Source: Amaurobius ferox
Taxonomy: Eukaryota > Arthropoda > Arachnida > Araneae > Amaurobiidae
NCBI GenBank assembly: GCA_951213105.1
Contig: OX578145.1
Location: 10,981,707 to 11,045,706 of the forward strand
Direction of reading: 5' to 3'
DNA length: 64,000 nucleotides
Part shown: positions 1 through 10,629 of the stretch, one piece after another
How positions within the stretch are numbered: position 1 is the stretch's first letter
How the letters are laid out: each line of letters starts with the position of its first letter
Made by a program: the position numbers and the translations under genes
Notes under the pieces: model-generated
Told to the model about the DNA's origin: nothing
Databases searched by the model: none
Seen by the model: only the letters and a program-made list of their open reading frames with translations

Positions 1-334
1 GGTATCTTCGATAAGTAATAAAATCCTTCAAATTAAATTCTTCATATAATTTTTTCAAGATTGAGTATAAATTAGATAAATCAATGTTGTTAAATAGGTC
101 GCGGAAATCATAGCTTTTAAAACATATATCTTTATTACAATGTTTTAATCGATCGATAACTTCTATTCCATTTTTGATCATGACATGATTCTGTGTTTTG
201 ATATTTTCCATCACAAACTTGAGGATGTTCAATAGTCGTTTATTAGCTATTGTAAGATATGATCCACAGCCTACGGTAACTGTACGGAATTTTACAGGCT
301 CTTTATGCATCTTTGGAATGAGGATTAAATATGC
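1..334 (-). pseudogene. PLE reverse transcriptase fragment (fingers and motif A), cut by window edge
   Basis: Reading the minus strand from 334 to 1 gives one open frame of about 111 codons that runs off the window. It contains LILIPKMHKEPVKFRTVTVG, a fingers-region block of Penelope-like RTs, and then YDFRDLFNNID, which is RT motif A with a catalytic Asp. The catalytic YVDD block would lie beyond the left edge of the window. The fragment meets the plus-strand RT head to head at 334/335. Its last 104 bases (1-104) are repeated inverted at 334-437 with one mismatch, so this is an inverted duplication within an element, not two unrelated genes. Family assignment is secure; activity cannot be judged. 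Confidence 0.75.
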
Positions 335-1060
335 CGCGACCTATTTAACATCATTGATTTATCTAATTTATACTCAATCTTGAAAAAATTATATGAAGAA
401 TTTAATTTGAAGGATTTTATTACTTATCGAAGATACCTTGACCTTATTGAACTAGTATTAAAAGAAAATATTCTATATAACGGAAAAAATTATTACCGAC
501 AAATAAAGGGAATTCCAATGGGAGGAGCCTGCTCATCAATCTTGGCTGATATTTACCTCTCAACATATGAAAAAGGAACCCATATTTTGTCTGAGATACC
601 ATATTTCCGGTTTGTTGACGATGTGCTATTGGGGTGTTATGAAGCCACCACCAATTTCGATTTCACTTTTTACCCACCGGAATTGGAATTAATAGAAAAT
701 TGTAAAGAAGAAAATGAAGCGGTAAATTTTCTGGACATCTCAATAAAAAAACATGGATTATATGGTCATTATACAACGTTATATGACAAAAGAGAATTAT
801 ATAAAATTAAGATCAATCATCTCATCGATTGGAAAACAAATCTTACCAAAAATATTTTCAGAAATATCATACTCGGACACTTCAAGAGAAATCAAATTTA
901 CAACACGTTTAAAAAAGATTGCAATAATAGCAATATAAAAATCATAAAAGAGGCTTTATATAAACATTATCCTTTATATTTCTTAAAGGATTGTTATAGA
1001 TCGATTTTCAAGGATCAGGTAGATTTTGACAGTTTACTTCTTCAATCTGCGGGTAAATAA
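335..1060 (+). pseudogene. PLE reverse transcriptase, C-terminal part (family 1)
   Basis: An open frame of about 242 codons with no start of its own. It begins inside RT motif A (RDLFNIID), then shows GIPMGGACSSILADIYL (motif B region) and FRFVDDVLLG, the catalytic VDD block. It ends with a YDKR...FRNII block and a UAA stop. The YDKR block replaces the VYRK-type block of canonical Penelope proteins, and together with the CxC linkers seen in other copies here it points to the Naiad-type clade. The frame is intact, but the N-terminal RT region and endonuclease are absent, so it is a 5'-truncated copy fused to an inverted piece of itself. The 3' UTR continues to the (TA)n tract near 1476. Confidence 0.8.
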
Positions 1061-1475
1061 AGTTTATGCGTTCCTGCTAAGATTGCACGCATGCGTAAGT
1101 TGAACATATATAAGATAGCGAGTTGGGCATGATTCACTTTTGGTCCAGTTTCCTTCTGTTTGGTTGGTCTTGTTCTTCCGTATTCGGGTGCCTTCGTATT
1201 AGCACGCAATGGGGACCAACCTTTGCTTTGTATTGGTACCGTGAGCGTTTGCCTAGGCTGGAAAAGCAGCTTTAAACGGGAGGGGGAGTCGCAATCCTCC
1301 CCAACCATTAAATGCAAAGCATTTGGTTATCCCAAGTTCCTTTGAATTCTTCTTTTTCTTGGATTACATTCTGCTTCGGAGTATAGAGCGGCTTGGCGCC
1401 TTTTCCTGAGTAGTGCTTTTGATTTTTGTGGATATGCATAGGAATTCTATTTGAATTTGTTTACTGGCTTTTATA
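1061..1475 (+). other. 3' UTR of family-1 PLE with terminal hairpin
   Basis: Non-coding sequence between the PLE stop and the (TA)n tract. At 1283-1302 it holds a perfect 6-bp hairpin, GGGGAG-TCGCAATC-CTCCCC. The same hairpin, with changed but still paired stem bases and a conserved TCRCAAT loop, occurs near the 3' ends of two other PLE copies (3773-3789 and 59363-59380). This suggests an RNA structure used by the element, possibly for template recognition; that role is inference. Confidence 0.5.
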
Positions 1476-1477
1476 TG

Positions 1478-1576
<99 letters not shown>

Positions 1577-1590
1577 TATATATAGTATAT

Positions 1591-1629
<39 letters not shown>

Positions 1630-1659
1630 AATATATAAATATATATATATATATATATA
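1476..1659. repeat. (TA)n microsatellite, left of mariner
   Basis: Nearly pure TA dinucleotides with occasional AAA interruptions. It abuts the 3' end of the PLE on the left and the mariner TIR on the right. With 2987-3714 it forms one tract split by the mariner. Apparent Ile/Tyr-rich reading frames here are artefacts of TA repetition. Confidence 0.95.
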
Positions 1660-2985
1660 CGAGGCATGTTTTTTAAGTAAGTACCGTTTTGGAATTAAAA
1701 AAAGACGTGCAAAGATATCGCAATAATTTTATTTCTACATGAAAGCCTGTACCTTAATCTACTTTTCTACATAATTTCCGTGAATATTGAGGCACTTGTC
1801 ATAACGTGGCACCAGTTTTTGAATACCCTCCTCATAAAATTCTGCCGCCTGACTTGTTAACCACTGTATCACAACTGTTTTGACTTCGTTATCGTCTTGA
1901 AGACGCTGACCACCAGGTGTTTCTTTAAGTGCAGGAACAAATGGTAGTCGCTGGGCGCCAGATCAGGGCTGTATGGAGGATGATCTAGAGTTTCCCATTT
2001 AAAAGATTTGATGAGATCTTTGGTCGATTAGCCACATGTGGACGGGCATTGTCATGCAGCAAAACGATACCCTTACTCAACTTGCCACGTCTTTTGTTCT
2101 GGATTGCACGACGCAGATTGTTCAATGTCTCACAATAAGACGCTGCATTGATTGTCTCATTACGAGGCAGAAACTCCACTAGCAATACTCCTTTTTTGTC
2201 CCAAAAAACTGTGCACATGATTTTCCGGGCAGAAATTGTTTGCTTAAACTTCACTCTTTTGGGTGATGATGAATGTCGCCATTCCATGGATTGTTGTTTT
2301 GATTCTGGTGTGACGTAGGCCACCCATGTTTCGTCACCAGTAACAATTTGGTCTAAAAAATCTTCACCTTCATTGTGGTACCGCTCAAGAAAGTCAATGC
2401 ACTGCCTAAACGTTGGGTTTTGTGCAAATCCGTCAACATTTTTGGAACCCAACGTAAACACAATTTCCGGTAATTCAAGTTCTCGGTCACAATGCGATAC
2501 AAAACACTACGAGAATATTGAGGAAACCAGTCGCACATTGATGAAATTGTAAAGCGTCTGTTTACTCTCACCTTTTCTTCCACTTTCTGCACCAAATCTT
2601 CATTAAAGACCGAAGGACGCCCACTCCGTTCTTCATCATGTACATTTGTGCGGCCATCTTTAAATGCTCTCACCCATTTCCTTACCATTCCATCACTCAT
2701 AATGTTTTGTCCGTAAACTTCACAGATCTCACGATGAATATCGATCGGTTTTACGCCTTTAGCACTAAGAAATCGTATAACAGCCCGTACTTCACAATCG
2801 GCGGGACTCACGATTGTCGAGGCATCTTAAACACTCAGTAAACAACGTATACAATGAAGAATCAGACTGTAATGGCGTCAGTGCGTAGACAAGAGATGTA
2901 GGTAACCAGCGCGCATGCGCGAACGCCGACCGTAGCGCTGCGGCGGCGGAATCGCAAAACGGTACTTACATAAAAAACATGCCTC

Positions 2986-2986
<1 letters not shown>
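1660..2986 (-). mobile_element. mariner element with near-identical TIRs in (TA)n
   Basis: The element is 1327 bp. Both ends read CGAGGCATGTTTTTTA inward, and the terminal inverted repeats match at about 31 of 32 positions. Both ends abut TA, the expected target of Tc1/mariner elements, and the flanks are a long (TA)n tract. The transposase is on the minus strand and is broken by frameshifts (see the pseudogene entry). The well-matched TIRs suggest a fairly recent insertion. Confidence 0.9.
1745..2811 (-). pseudogene. mariner transposase, frameshifted
   Basis: Cut-and-paste DDD transposase of the mariner family. The first open part (2811-2353) carries the paired helix-turn-helix region and the linker block WVPKMLT, a variant of the family's WVPHEL. 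Near 2395 the frame slips by one base, and the second part (to 1985) contains TGDETW with the first Asp and HDNARPH with the second. The third Asp block, SPDLAPSDYHLF, is still readable in another frame at about 1938-1970, so at least two frameshifts separate an otherwise complete domain set. Spacing is consistent with DD34D. The copy cannot make a functional protein, but the TIRs could be mobilised in trans. Confidence 0.88.
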
Positions 2987-3714
<728 letters not shown>

Positions 3715-4071
3715 GCTACACAATAAATAGAAAAAGAAGAATGAAGAATGACAATGCATCAAAATTTCGCCAGGGGGATTGTGACCCCCACTTCCCGGTT
3801 TAGCCAGCTTTATGTCATGGCGACACTCCCGGAAGCGGATACAATGTCGCCAACCGAGTACATATACTAAAATGTAAAAAAGAAAAAAGTAGAAAAACCT
3901 ATACAGTCTCTACACCTATACAATAACTACGAGCTTTACTACATCCAAACACAAAATACTATAAAAATGACTTACATCCAATACCAATATACCAAGAGAA
4001 ACAAGCCACGCATACACCTCACCGAAAAGCAAAAGACTCTTACTTTGTACAAAATGATTTCTTTCAGACAG
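3715..4071 (-). other. 3' UTR of minus-strand PLE, structured 3' end
   Basis: The segment between the final UAA of the minus-strand PLE (4072-4074) and the (TA)n tract. The last 150 bases are conserved with 59315-59470. On the minus strand they can fold into an 8-bp stem CCGCTTCC/GGAAGTGG enclosing the small hairpin TGTCG-CCA-TGACA, followed by GGGGG-TCACAAT-CCCCC (3773-3789). The other copy has TGTCG-TCA-CGACA, a compensatory change. No hammerhead core and no convincing SECIS fold was found. Confidence 0.5.
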
Positions 4072-4866
4072 TTAACCCAGACTTCCGCAATGCAGCTGCT
4101 GTCCATTTCCATCTCAGACTGAAAGTGCTTTCCCACTTAAATACAAGTCGTAACACTCAGTTACGGTTATGCCGTAAAATTTACATAAAATGTCACAGAG
4201 AAAACGTAGAGGGTAACCCATTTCGGTTGCTTCCTTTAGATAGCCCAGATCACCTATATAACGATTTTCAGCACTGCTATTTAAACGTTTGCTTCTTGTT
4301 AAAAAATTTATAATAATGTTCCTGAAAACATTTCTATGCAGACAAGAATGCCAATTAATAATGTAATTTATTTTAAAATTAAATGCTTTTCATTTATCAT
4401 ATAATTTAAAACCAATCTTACCATTAGAAAGTTTATATAATGTTAAATCTAAAAAATTAATACTATTATCAATGTTACGGGAAGTTTCTGTTAATGTCAA
4501 ATTTGAAGGAAAAAAAGTAGCATCTAAGTGATCCCGGTCATCGTGGCATGCATATAATATGTCATCCACATAACGTATGTATACAATCTCATTTCAAATA
4601 TGTGTTCCCTCCTCGTATTTGTTCAAGTATATATCAGCCAGAATAGATGAACAAGCACCCCCCATCGGAATGCCATTACGCTGCTTGTAGAATTCAGTTC
4701 CATCATAAAGCACAGTTTCAAACAAGACCATTTCGATTAGACATTTGTATATATGTTTTTTAATGAGGTTTTGCATCTCATACTTTTCATACATCTCCAT
4801 CAGTATTCAAAACAGATCATTTATATCTATATTGCAAAAAATATCTATATTGCTATGCAGATCACA
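4072..4866 (-). pseudogene. PLE reverse transcriptase with only UGA interruptions (family 1 relative)
   Basis: The minus-strand frame from about 4866 to the UAA at 4072-4074 encodes an RT from motif A (CNIDINDLF) through GIPMGGACSSILADIYL and YIRYVDDILY (catalytic block) to the FRNIIINFL block. Four in-frame UGA codons occur (4807-4809, 4594-4596, 4390-4392, 4114-4116), but no UAA or UAG before the terminator. Selenocysteine-encoding Naiad PLEs are known from spiders and clams. However, the homologous residues here are Ser/Arg, Leu and Arg, not Cys, so CGA-to-UGA decay is also plausible. The 5' end abuts a plus-strand PLE piece head to head. Confidence 0.7.
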
Positions 4867-6122
4867 TTGTTGGACATTGTAGTTAATATAAAAGAGAGAT
4901 TGTGGTGGGAAAATTATTATATTACTCATCATAATTCTCTTTATCCATACGGATTAAATTCTGTGAGATAAAATGTTAACTATAACAGAGAACAGATAAA
5001 AAGTTTTAGTTCTGAGGTAGTCATTGATCATGGATTTTTAAATCAAAAATATTATAATCATATACCTTCACGTAAATACAGAGGTGGAAGAAGGCATAAA
5101 ATAAATTTTGAAAAAACTGTAGAAAATATAATGAATTTTACTCAAACACACAAGAATAATCACAATTTATCGAATAACTGGATAAAAAACTTGGTATTTG
5201 GTTTCAGAAGTCATTACATCAAAAGGATTTGGAGGTATTGTAATGACGATATGTTTTACGTTTCATGTGGTCTGGTAGATGAAAAGCTGGATTTTTTTTG
5301 GATTACATAAAATTAAGAGGTAAAATTCTAAACATTAATCTGGGTGAAAATATATCGAAAATAACGAATTATGAATTCATGGATATAAATTATAAGAACA
5401 GAAATTTTGATAAAATATGTTTATCACGTATTTTGAGTAAGCATGTCTATAAATTTCCAATTAATGAGGTGAAAGTTAAAGTAGCATATAAATATGCATT
5501 ACCTTTGGGAAGAAGATTATACAATTACAATAGTGTATGTAAAAAAGTTATGAAGTCAGAACAAACATGCCCTTGTCAAAAATATCCGGCTTTTATAAAC
5601 ATTAATTTAGGCCGAATTGTAACCGGTGATCTAAATCTGTTGGATGATTACAATTTGAAACATACTTTTACATTGGGTACTAAATAAAGATCCGAAGATT
5701 TTCGTGATATTGTAGAAGGTATCGTGAATGACATTGAAATATTTATATAAAAATGTGCAGTAAAATACAGCCTACCGTCTCAAGTATTTGATGAATGGAA
5801 ATCTGGTTTAACACAAAGTATAAGGTTTGAATATGGAGTTTTGGAAAAACACGTTAAATATGGGAAATACAGTATAAAAAATTTGGATAAATTGCATCAG
5901 GATTTTGTGATAACATATGTAGATAAAGTTACTTCTAATTATGCTTTCACTTGCCAACAATTTTACAATAAAAAACTAATTGAATGTTACCTTGATATTA
6001 ATGCATATACAAAACTCAATCAGTCGAAAACAGAAATTGAAAATCGTATCAAGGCTAAATATAAAATTTTGAGTTACAATAGAGAGATCCAGGCGTGTTA
6101 TTTTTTCTATGACGTCATTTGA
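4858..6122 (+). pseudogene. Naiad-type PLE N-terminal half: GIY-YIG endonuclease tail, CxC linker, start of RT
   Basis: At 4900-4971 the frame reads ERLWWENYYITHHN then YPYGLN, resembling the C-terminal part of a GIY-YIG nuclease located upstream of the RT. A UAA (4969-4971) interrupts it. The frame resumes to about 5290, where an eight-T run shifts it. From 5298 it continues with TCPCQKYPAF (a CxC motif) and GRIVTGDL, two UAA stops (about 5685 and 5748), and FVITYVDKVTSNYAFTCQQF at the start of the RT fingers. It stops at about 6090, where dispersed repeat R1 begins. An N-terminal endonuclease joined by a CxC linker to RT is the hallmark of Naiad PLEs. Degenerate and 3'-truncated. Confidence 0.65.
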
Positions 6123-6452
6123 ATTAATTTCAGTTGTTTTCGATGAAGTTTTCAAATACAATAAATTATCGTAGTATTATGATAATTCTAAAACTATTAC
6201 CGAGGAATGTATAACATTTTAGAGATGTTTAAACCAGGCAATTTATATTTCAATGCCCTCATTTGAATGAAGTTCATTTTATTCGATGAAGGTTTAAGTT
6301 TTCAAATATAATAAATTAATGCAGTATTGTGATAAGTTTCAAAATATTACAGAGGAATGTATTGCATTTTAGACTTGTTTAAATAAAATTGCATTGAAGT
6401 TGGAAATAGTTTCATAATCAATGTTTTAAGCATGATTGATCTTTCTTGTTAA
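6088..6452 (+). repeat. R1 repeat, 3' part
   Basis: Matches the 3' third of family R1 and ends with the diagnostic 3' hairpin region and TTCTTGTT. It contains two tandem copies of the module around GAGGAATGTAT. It is joined directly to the truncated PLE at about 6090. Confidence 0.7.
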
Positions 6453-6589
6453 AACATGTAGTATTTCGAGAGCATTTCTTGCAAATATTCTAAAACTTGT
6501 GCTTCGTTTACTAATGAAACATTAAGTATGATATGATTATTTATTTAACATAATTAAAGGACCTGATTTATTTTAAAAGTCATTTGAAA

Positions 6590-7065
6590 ATAGTGCAATT
6601 TCTTGGGAACATTCCATGCTAGCTCTCTAAAGTTTATGTCATTTGTTTTCTAATAGAAAATTACGTTTAAAATTAATTATTTTAATTTTCTTAATTTTAA
6701 TTTTATTTATTAATTATTTATTAACATTTCATTATTATTGTTGAAGGTCTTGATTTTTGTATAATACTTTTTCCATATTGAGACGGGGTGTGTCTTCCGA
6801 ACATTCGACTGCGAATAAAATTAATAAGGTTTCAGTATTTTATAAATGTAATGATCGAACTAAATTGCATTTGAAACGCTTCATTCGTGTATAAAATATT
6901 GCATACACAGACTCACGAACACACACACTAATATACAAATACACATTAACATACACACATATATCCTCTCATAAACGCTCGTTTTGAATTCAGGGTTCTA
7001 TAAGACGTGCCCGTCCGTCGAAAACTGGAATTCTAATTTTCAACCCCGTTACAATACTGGATTGT
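6590..7065 (-). repeat. Decayed R2-like repeat
   Basis: Resembles the 5' part of family R2 in minus orientation: a CTCTAAAGTTTATGTCAT block, a poly-G remnant, a CA-rich run near 6900-6965, then CCGTCGAAAACTGGAATTC near 7015. It is clearly older than the R2 copies at 29655 and 38220. The rest of 6453-7539 shows nothing else I recognise. Confidence 0.5.
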
Positions 7066-7539
7066 AGCGATCTTTTCATGCAGTTCATGTAAACAATACT
7101 GAAATTATTCAAAATAACTATTTAAAACAATATTATATTATACGAAAACTGGTACTTATTGTTACACTTTATTTGCAATCTTTCTTCGAAATATATTTAA
7201 TGTTAAAAGCTTACAGAACAGAAGAGATTTCATTCTATTTTCTTTCGTCAAAATTGTTTTCATTAACAAAATGGATTGCATCCCTGTCTTGAACGAGATC
7301 GGGTTTTATGTTCCACAGTACTCAATTATAGGACTATGAGTTTATTTGTTGAAAGGAAGTTTAGTACCCATTTGGGTCGTTATTGTACCATTAATAATTT
7401 TTTGCAAACTTTACAACAGCTTTCCTGATAATTTTGATGTTTTTTATTCAACTGCAAGTGCTTTTAAAAATCATTTGTTATAAATATTTTGTATTTTAAT
7501 GCATTTTATAATATTTTAACTTGTATATTTTTGTATTAA

Positions 7540-7846
7540 CCTTTTGCTTACGTGTGGGACAGCGTCCATCCTAAACGAAGAACCTCTCAAAAAGACAGGT
7601 ATTTGACATACCCTATCCCAAACAGTTCGACCCCCCTTTGCAGACATTGGCGTCCATGGAAATCGCTGACAGAAACATTGCACCTGCTGCAGCAGGTACA
7701 ATGTTTCTGTCAGCGATTTCCATGGACGTCAATGCCTGCAAAGGGGGGGGGGGGGGTCGAACTGTTTGGGATAGGGCATGTCAAATGAATGTCTTTTTGG
7801 GAGGTTCTTCGTTTGGGATGGACGCTGTCTCTCCGGTAAGCAAATG
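7540..7846. mobile_element. piggyBac-like MITE, near-perfect palindrome (copy 1)
   Basis: A 307-bp element flanked on both sides by TTAA (7536-7539 and 7847-7850). Its ends are CCTTTTGCTTAC and the near-complement GTAAGCAAATG. The whole element is one inverted repeat centred at 7689/7690 in CCTGCTGCAGCAGG, so the transcript would fold into a hairpin of about 150 bp. A 15-bp G run (about 7742-7756) sits in the right arm opposite a shorter C run. TTAA target duplication and CCY termini are typical of piggyBac-derived MITEs. Non-coding; it must be moved in trans. Confidence 0.75.
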
Positions 7847-7850
7847 TTAA

Positions 7851-8690
7851 ATATGTAAAATAATGCTATATATTAAAACTTTTTTCAGTCTATTTTCGAT
7901 CTCAACGTCCACTGTCCCCTTAAAGGGCTTGAAAGAATCTTTCACTGATACCAAGGTGTTACTGAAACTATATCCTGCAGCTTACATTCTTTTAAATAAA
8001 TAAATAAATAAATAATACAAAACACTTTCCTTATATATACTATGTATGTAGGGAAAATAAAAGAAAAATCATTTACTCGTTTACAGGAATCTATTAAGAC
8101 TTGTCTATTCATCCGGATTCTAGAGAGATATTTTTGACTCTATCACAGTATTTTCTCTTTGCATATACAATATACATCGTAGTGAAAGTAAAAGATACAA
8201 GAATGCAAATAACATATTTTCTTTACAGAGAAATGTGTTTCTGAAGTAAAAGCCATTTAAATATAAACGGCCCTTTGAACAGGAAAATTTAATCAGAATA
8301 CATTCATCACTGAAAAACATTTACAAACTTTTTTTGGATGTCATTCCTTTGCGTCGTGGGAACTTGTTGCATCTAGCGACATCTGGTGCTCGGGAATTTA
8401 CTGCTCTTTTATTCTTGGAAAAATAAGTTTTTAAACGAAACAACTTTAATACAGTTTTTTTTCATGGTATTTAGATGATTTTATCAAAGCGTATCTAAGT
8501 GTTTTGTTGTTTACCATTTTTCGATTTTTGGGGATACGAAATAAACATTCTAGATTTGAATAATTTATGGGATAATAATGCATTTAAGAGAGTTTATTTT
8601 GTAAAATTGGTATTGGTATGTATACAAAGTGTTTTAAAAAGATTGCACTGCTATATCTTTTGAATGATGGCTCGTAGGTCAATGCCAATT
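7851..8690. other. No recognisable feature
   Basis: AT-rich sequence with only a short AAATA run near 7997-8015. No gene, TIR or clear family match was seen. Confidence 0.4.
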
Positions 8691-8693
8691 TAA

Positions 8694-9596
8694 AAAATCT
8701 GATGTGGGCAGCACATGACTTTCCTTATATAATGCAATGGATTTACTAGTTTTACAATAAAAAAAAATGTATAAAATCCACGGCGCTGTGTTTTTATCGT
8801 TGAATTAATTGTACATTGGGCGATTTTCAGGATGACAACAGGTAAAGCTATTTCAAAATATACTTCGCGCAATTCTAAACAATCATCCATATTGATAGCA
8901 TCCTCAATAAGCGATAGAGTCCATATATTAAATCACTTTAATAATTTCTTTATCATCTAGCCATCCTTTTCATTGATTTAGTGTCATTTTTATCAATTTG
9001 GAGACATTTTCGTTCATTTGGCAACATTTAAAAAGTCGCCAAGTTGGCGAAATTCCACCTAAATCTCGCCAAGCGTTATGGACGGAGAAATAAGTTATTC
9101 TTGTAGCAGGTAACTGACTACTGACGTCCAAATAGAAAATTATTACCTAAAGTATATTTTTTCATGAATGGAACTAGCTAGATCCTCGAGAATGGTATCA
9201 CCCAATGCTATAAGCATGATATTACTTATGAAAAGTGAACATATTTCAATTATAGGTAATATTTTCCTTTAATTTTATGATTTCTTTTATATTTATTTCT
9301 TTAAATGTACAATATCTCGAGAACGGTTCATGCTAGTGTTCTAAAATTTGTTTTCATCTTTTTCTAGTGAAAAATTACATAAGAAATGGCTATTTTCGTA
9401 ACTTTATTAAAGTTTTGACTTTTTTAGGATTTTTCTTCAAAATTTCACTCTAAAATTTAGGGGGGGGGGGGGGGTCTGAACATGCGATTTCGTATAAAAA
9501 CATTAGGCTTCCAGTATTCATTTTTGTATCAAATTTCGTTCGAATCGGTACATTCGTTCGTCAGCTATCGTCTACAAACACAGACACACACACACC
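8694..9596 (-). repeat. R2 repeat, truncated by a 5S-derived SINE
   Basis: Minus-orientation R2. Its 3' hairpin GATGTGGGCAGCACATG (8701-8717) and the arm ACTTTCCTTATATA follow each other at the left end. The interior has the TGGCGA-rich block (about 8970-9085) and a 16-bp G run near 9459. It ends in the CA run, where the 5S-like sequence begins, so the 5' hairpin is missing. Confidence 0.8.
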
Positions 9597-9597
9597 A

Positions 9598-9715
9598 GCC
9601 AACGACCCTACCGTGCTGAAAACACCGGTTTTCGTTAGATCACCGAAGTCAAGCAGCATCGGGCGCGGTTAGTACTTGGGTGGGTGGCCACCTGGGAACA
9701 CCGCGTACTGTTGGC
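9598..9715 (+). rRNA. 5S rRNA-like sequence (pseudogene or SINE head)
   Basis: A 118-bp match to eukaryotic 5S rRNA, including the complementary ends GCCAACGACC and CTGTTGGC. The internal RNA polymerase III promoter is recognisable: box A AGTCAAGCAGC and box C GGTTAGTACTTGGGTGGG. Several deviations at normally conserved sites (GTTAGATC for GTCCGATC; GGCCACC for GACCGCC) suggest that it is not a functional rRNA. No T-run terminator follows. Instead a unique GC-rich stretch continues to about 9975, so a 5S-derived (SINE3-type) retroposon is the better reading. It lies at the CA run of an R2 repeat, not in a 5S array. Confidence 0.75.
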
Positions 9716-9976
9716 ACATTTCAGGGGCGGTAGCCCGGTGGTTTACGCGCTGGATTTGCACGCTGCCACAACTGCCGCCGTGTTCATGTGGAGTACGACC
9801 ACGTTAAACTTGTGAGTCCGTAAGTCTTTCCTAGAGGTTGGTGGTAGGGGAAGGAGGGTGCGGTCCCTGTGGATGCCTCCCCCACTGGGTTCCGGTCTAA
9901 ATTGGGCGGAACTTGCCGGCCGTCTAAACAGATACCATGCACCTTCGGGTAGGGTAGACGGTCTGGGTCGAGAAAA
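9716..9976 (+). mobile_element. Body and tail of 5S-derived SINE
   Basis: GC-rich sequence directly downstream of the 5S-like head and unlike the AT-rich surroundings. It includes CCGGCCGTCTAAA...GTAGACGGTCTGGGTC near 9918-9971, a potential stem. A related tail (CCGGCCGTCC...GGACGGTCTGAGTC) forms a separate small insertion at 39963-40034. The exact 3' end and target duplication could not be fixed. Confidence 0.5.
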
Positions 9977-10629
9977 AGGAACTTAAGACATCCTATAAGA
10001 CATCTAATTTAAGAAATTCTTTAATTAAGATAGACTATCATCGTATGCAAATTTTTATTATGCGACATAAATTAATAAAACAGTACAAAATGTCATTTTT
10101 CATACGGGATCCCTAGAATTTTTTTTTCCAATTTAAAAATTATTATGTAGCCCAATAAGGCAAACAAAACAGTCCCATTGTCATATGATTAAAATTCACA
10201 AAGGTATCATTCATTAAAAGTGTTTGATGGATCCCTGGGGACCGTATAAAACTTTTGCTAAAGGGTAGGTACATATGTAACCTCCCTGAAATCAATGTTT
10301 TTCTCTTTCAATCGGGTCAAAGTGGTGGTTTAAATCCTATAACATTTGACGGTCAATTTTGCATGTAACAGAATCGAATTATTTAAAGAGATCTTTAAGT
10401 AAATATCGAACAATTTGCTAATTGGAATTTCCTTTGTAGAGTCCCCCCCCCTCCGTTTTTTTATTAAATTTTATTTTATTTATTTATTTTTCTAACTAAA
10501 ATGTGTCACGTGACCCACACTACCGTAGTCTGGCAGTTTGTCCTATTTAAAGCATTTCTTAAATTGGAACTATAAGTCTGTGATCCATCGCCTAAGAGAA
10601 ATGGAGCGATACAAACTTTATGAAACACC

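Noticed and set aside
3715..4071. SECIS element in the 3' UTR of the UGA-interrupted PLE
   Set aside because: An ATGA and a GCGA can be paired by eye, but the intervening sequence does not form the required helix with an AA apical loop.
9598..9715. Functional 5S rRNA gene
   Set aside because: Changes at conserved positions, no T-run terminator, a single copy, and an insertion point within an R2 repeat.
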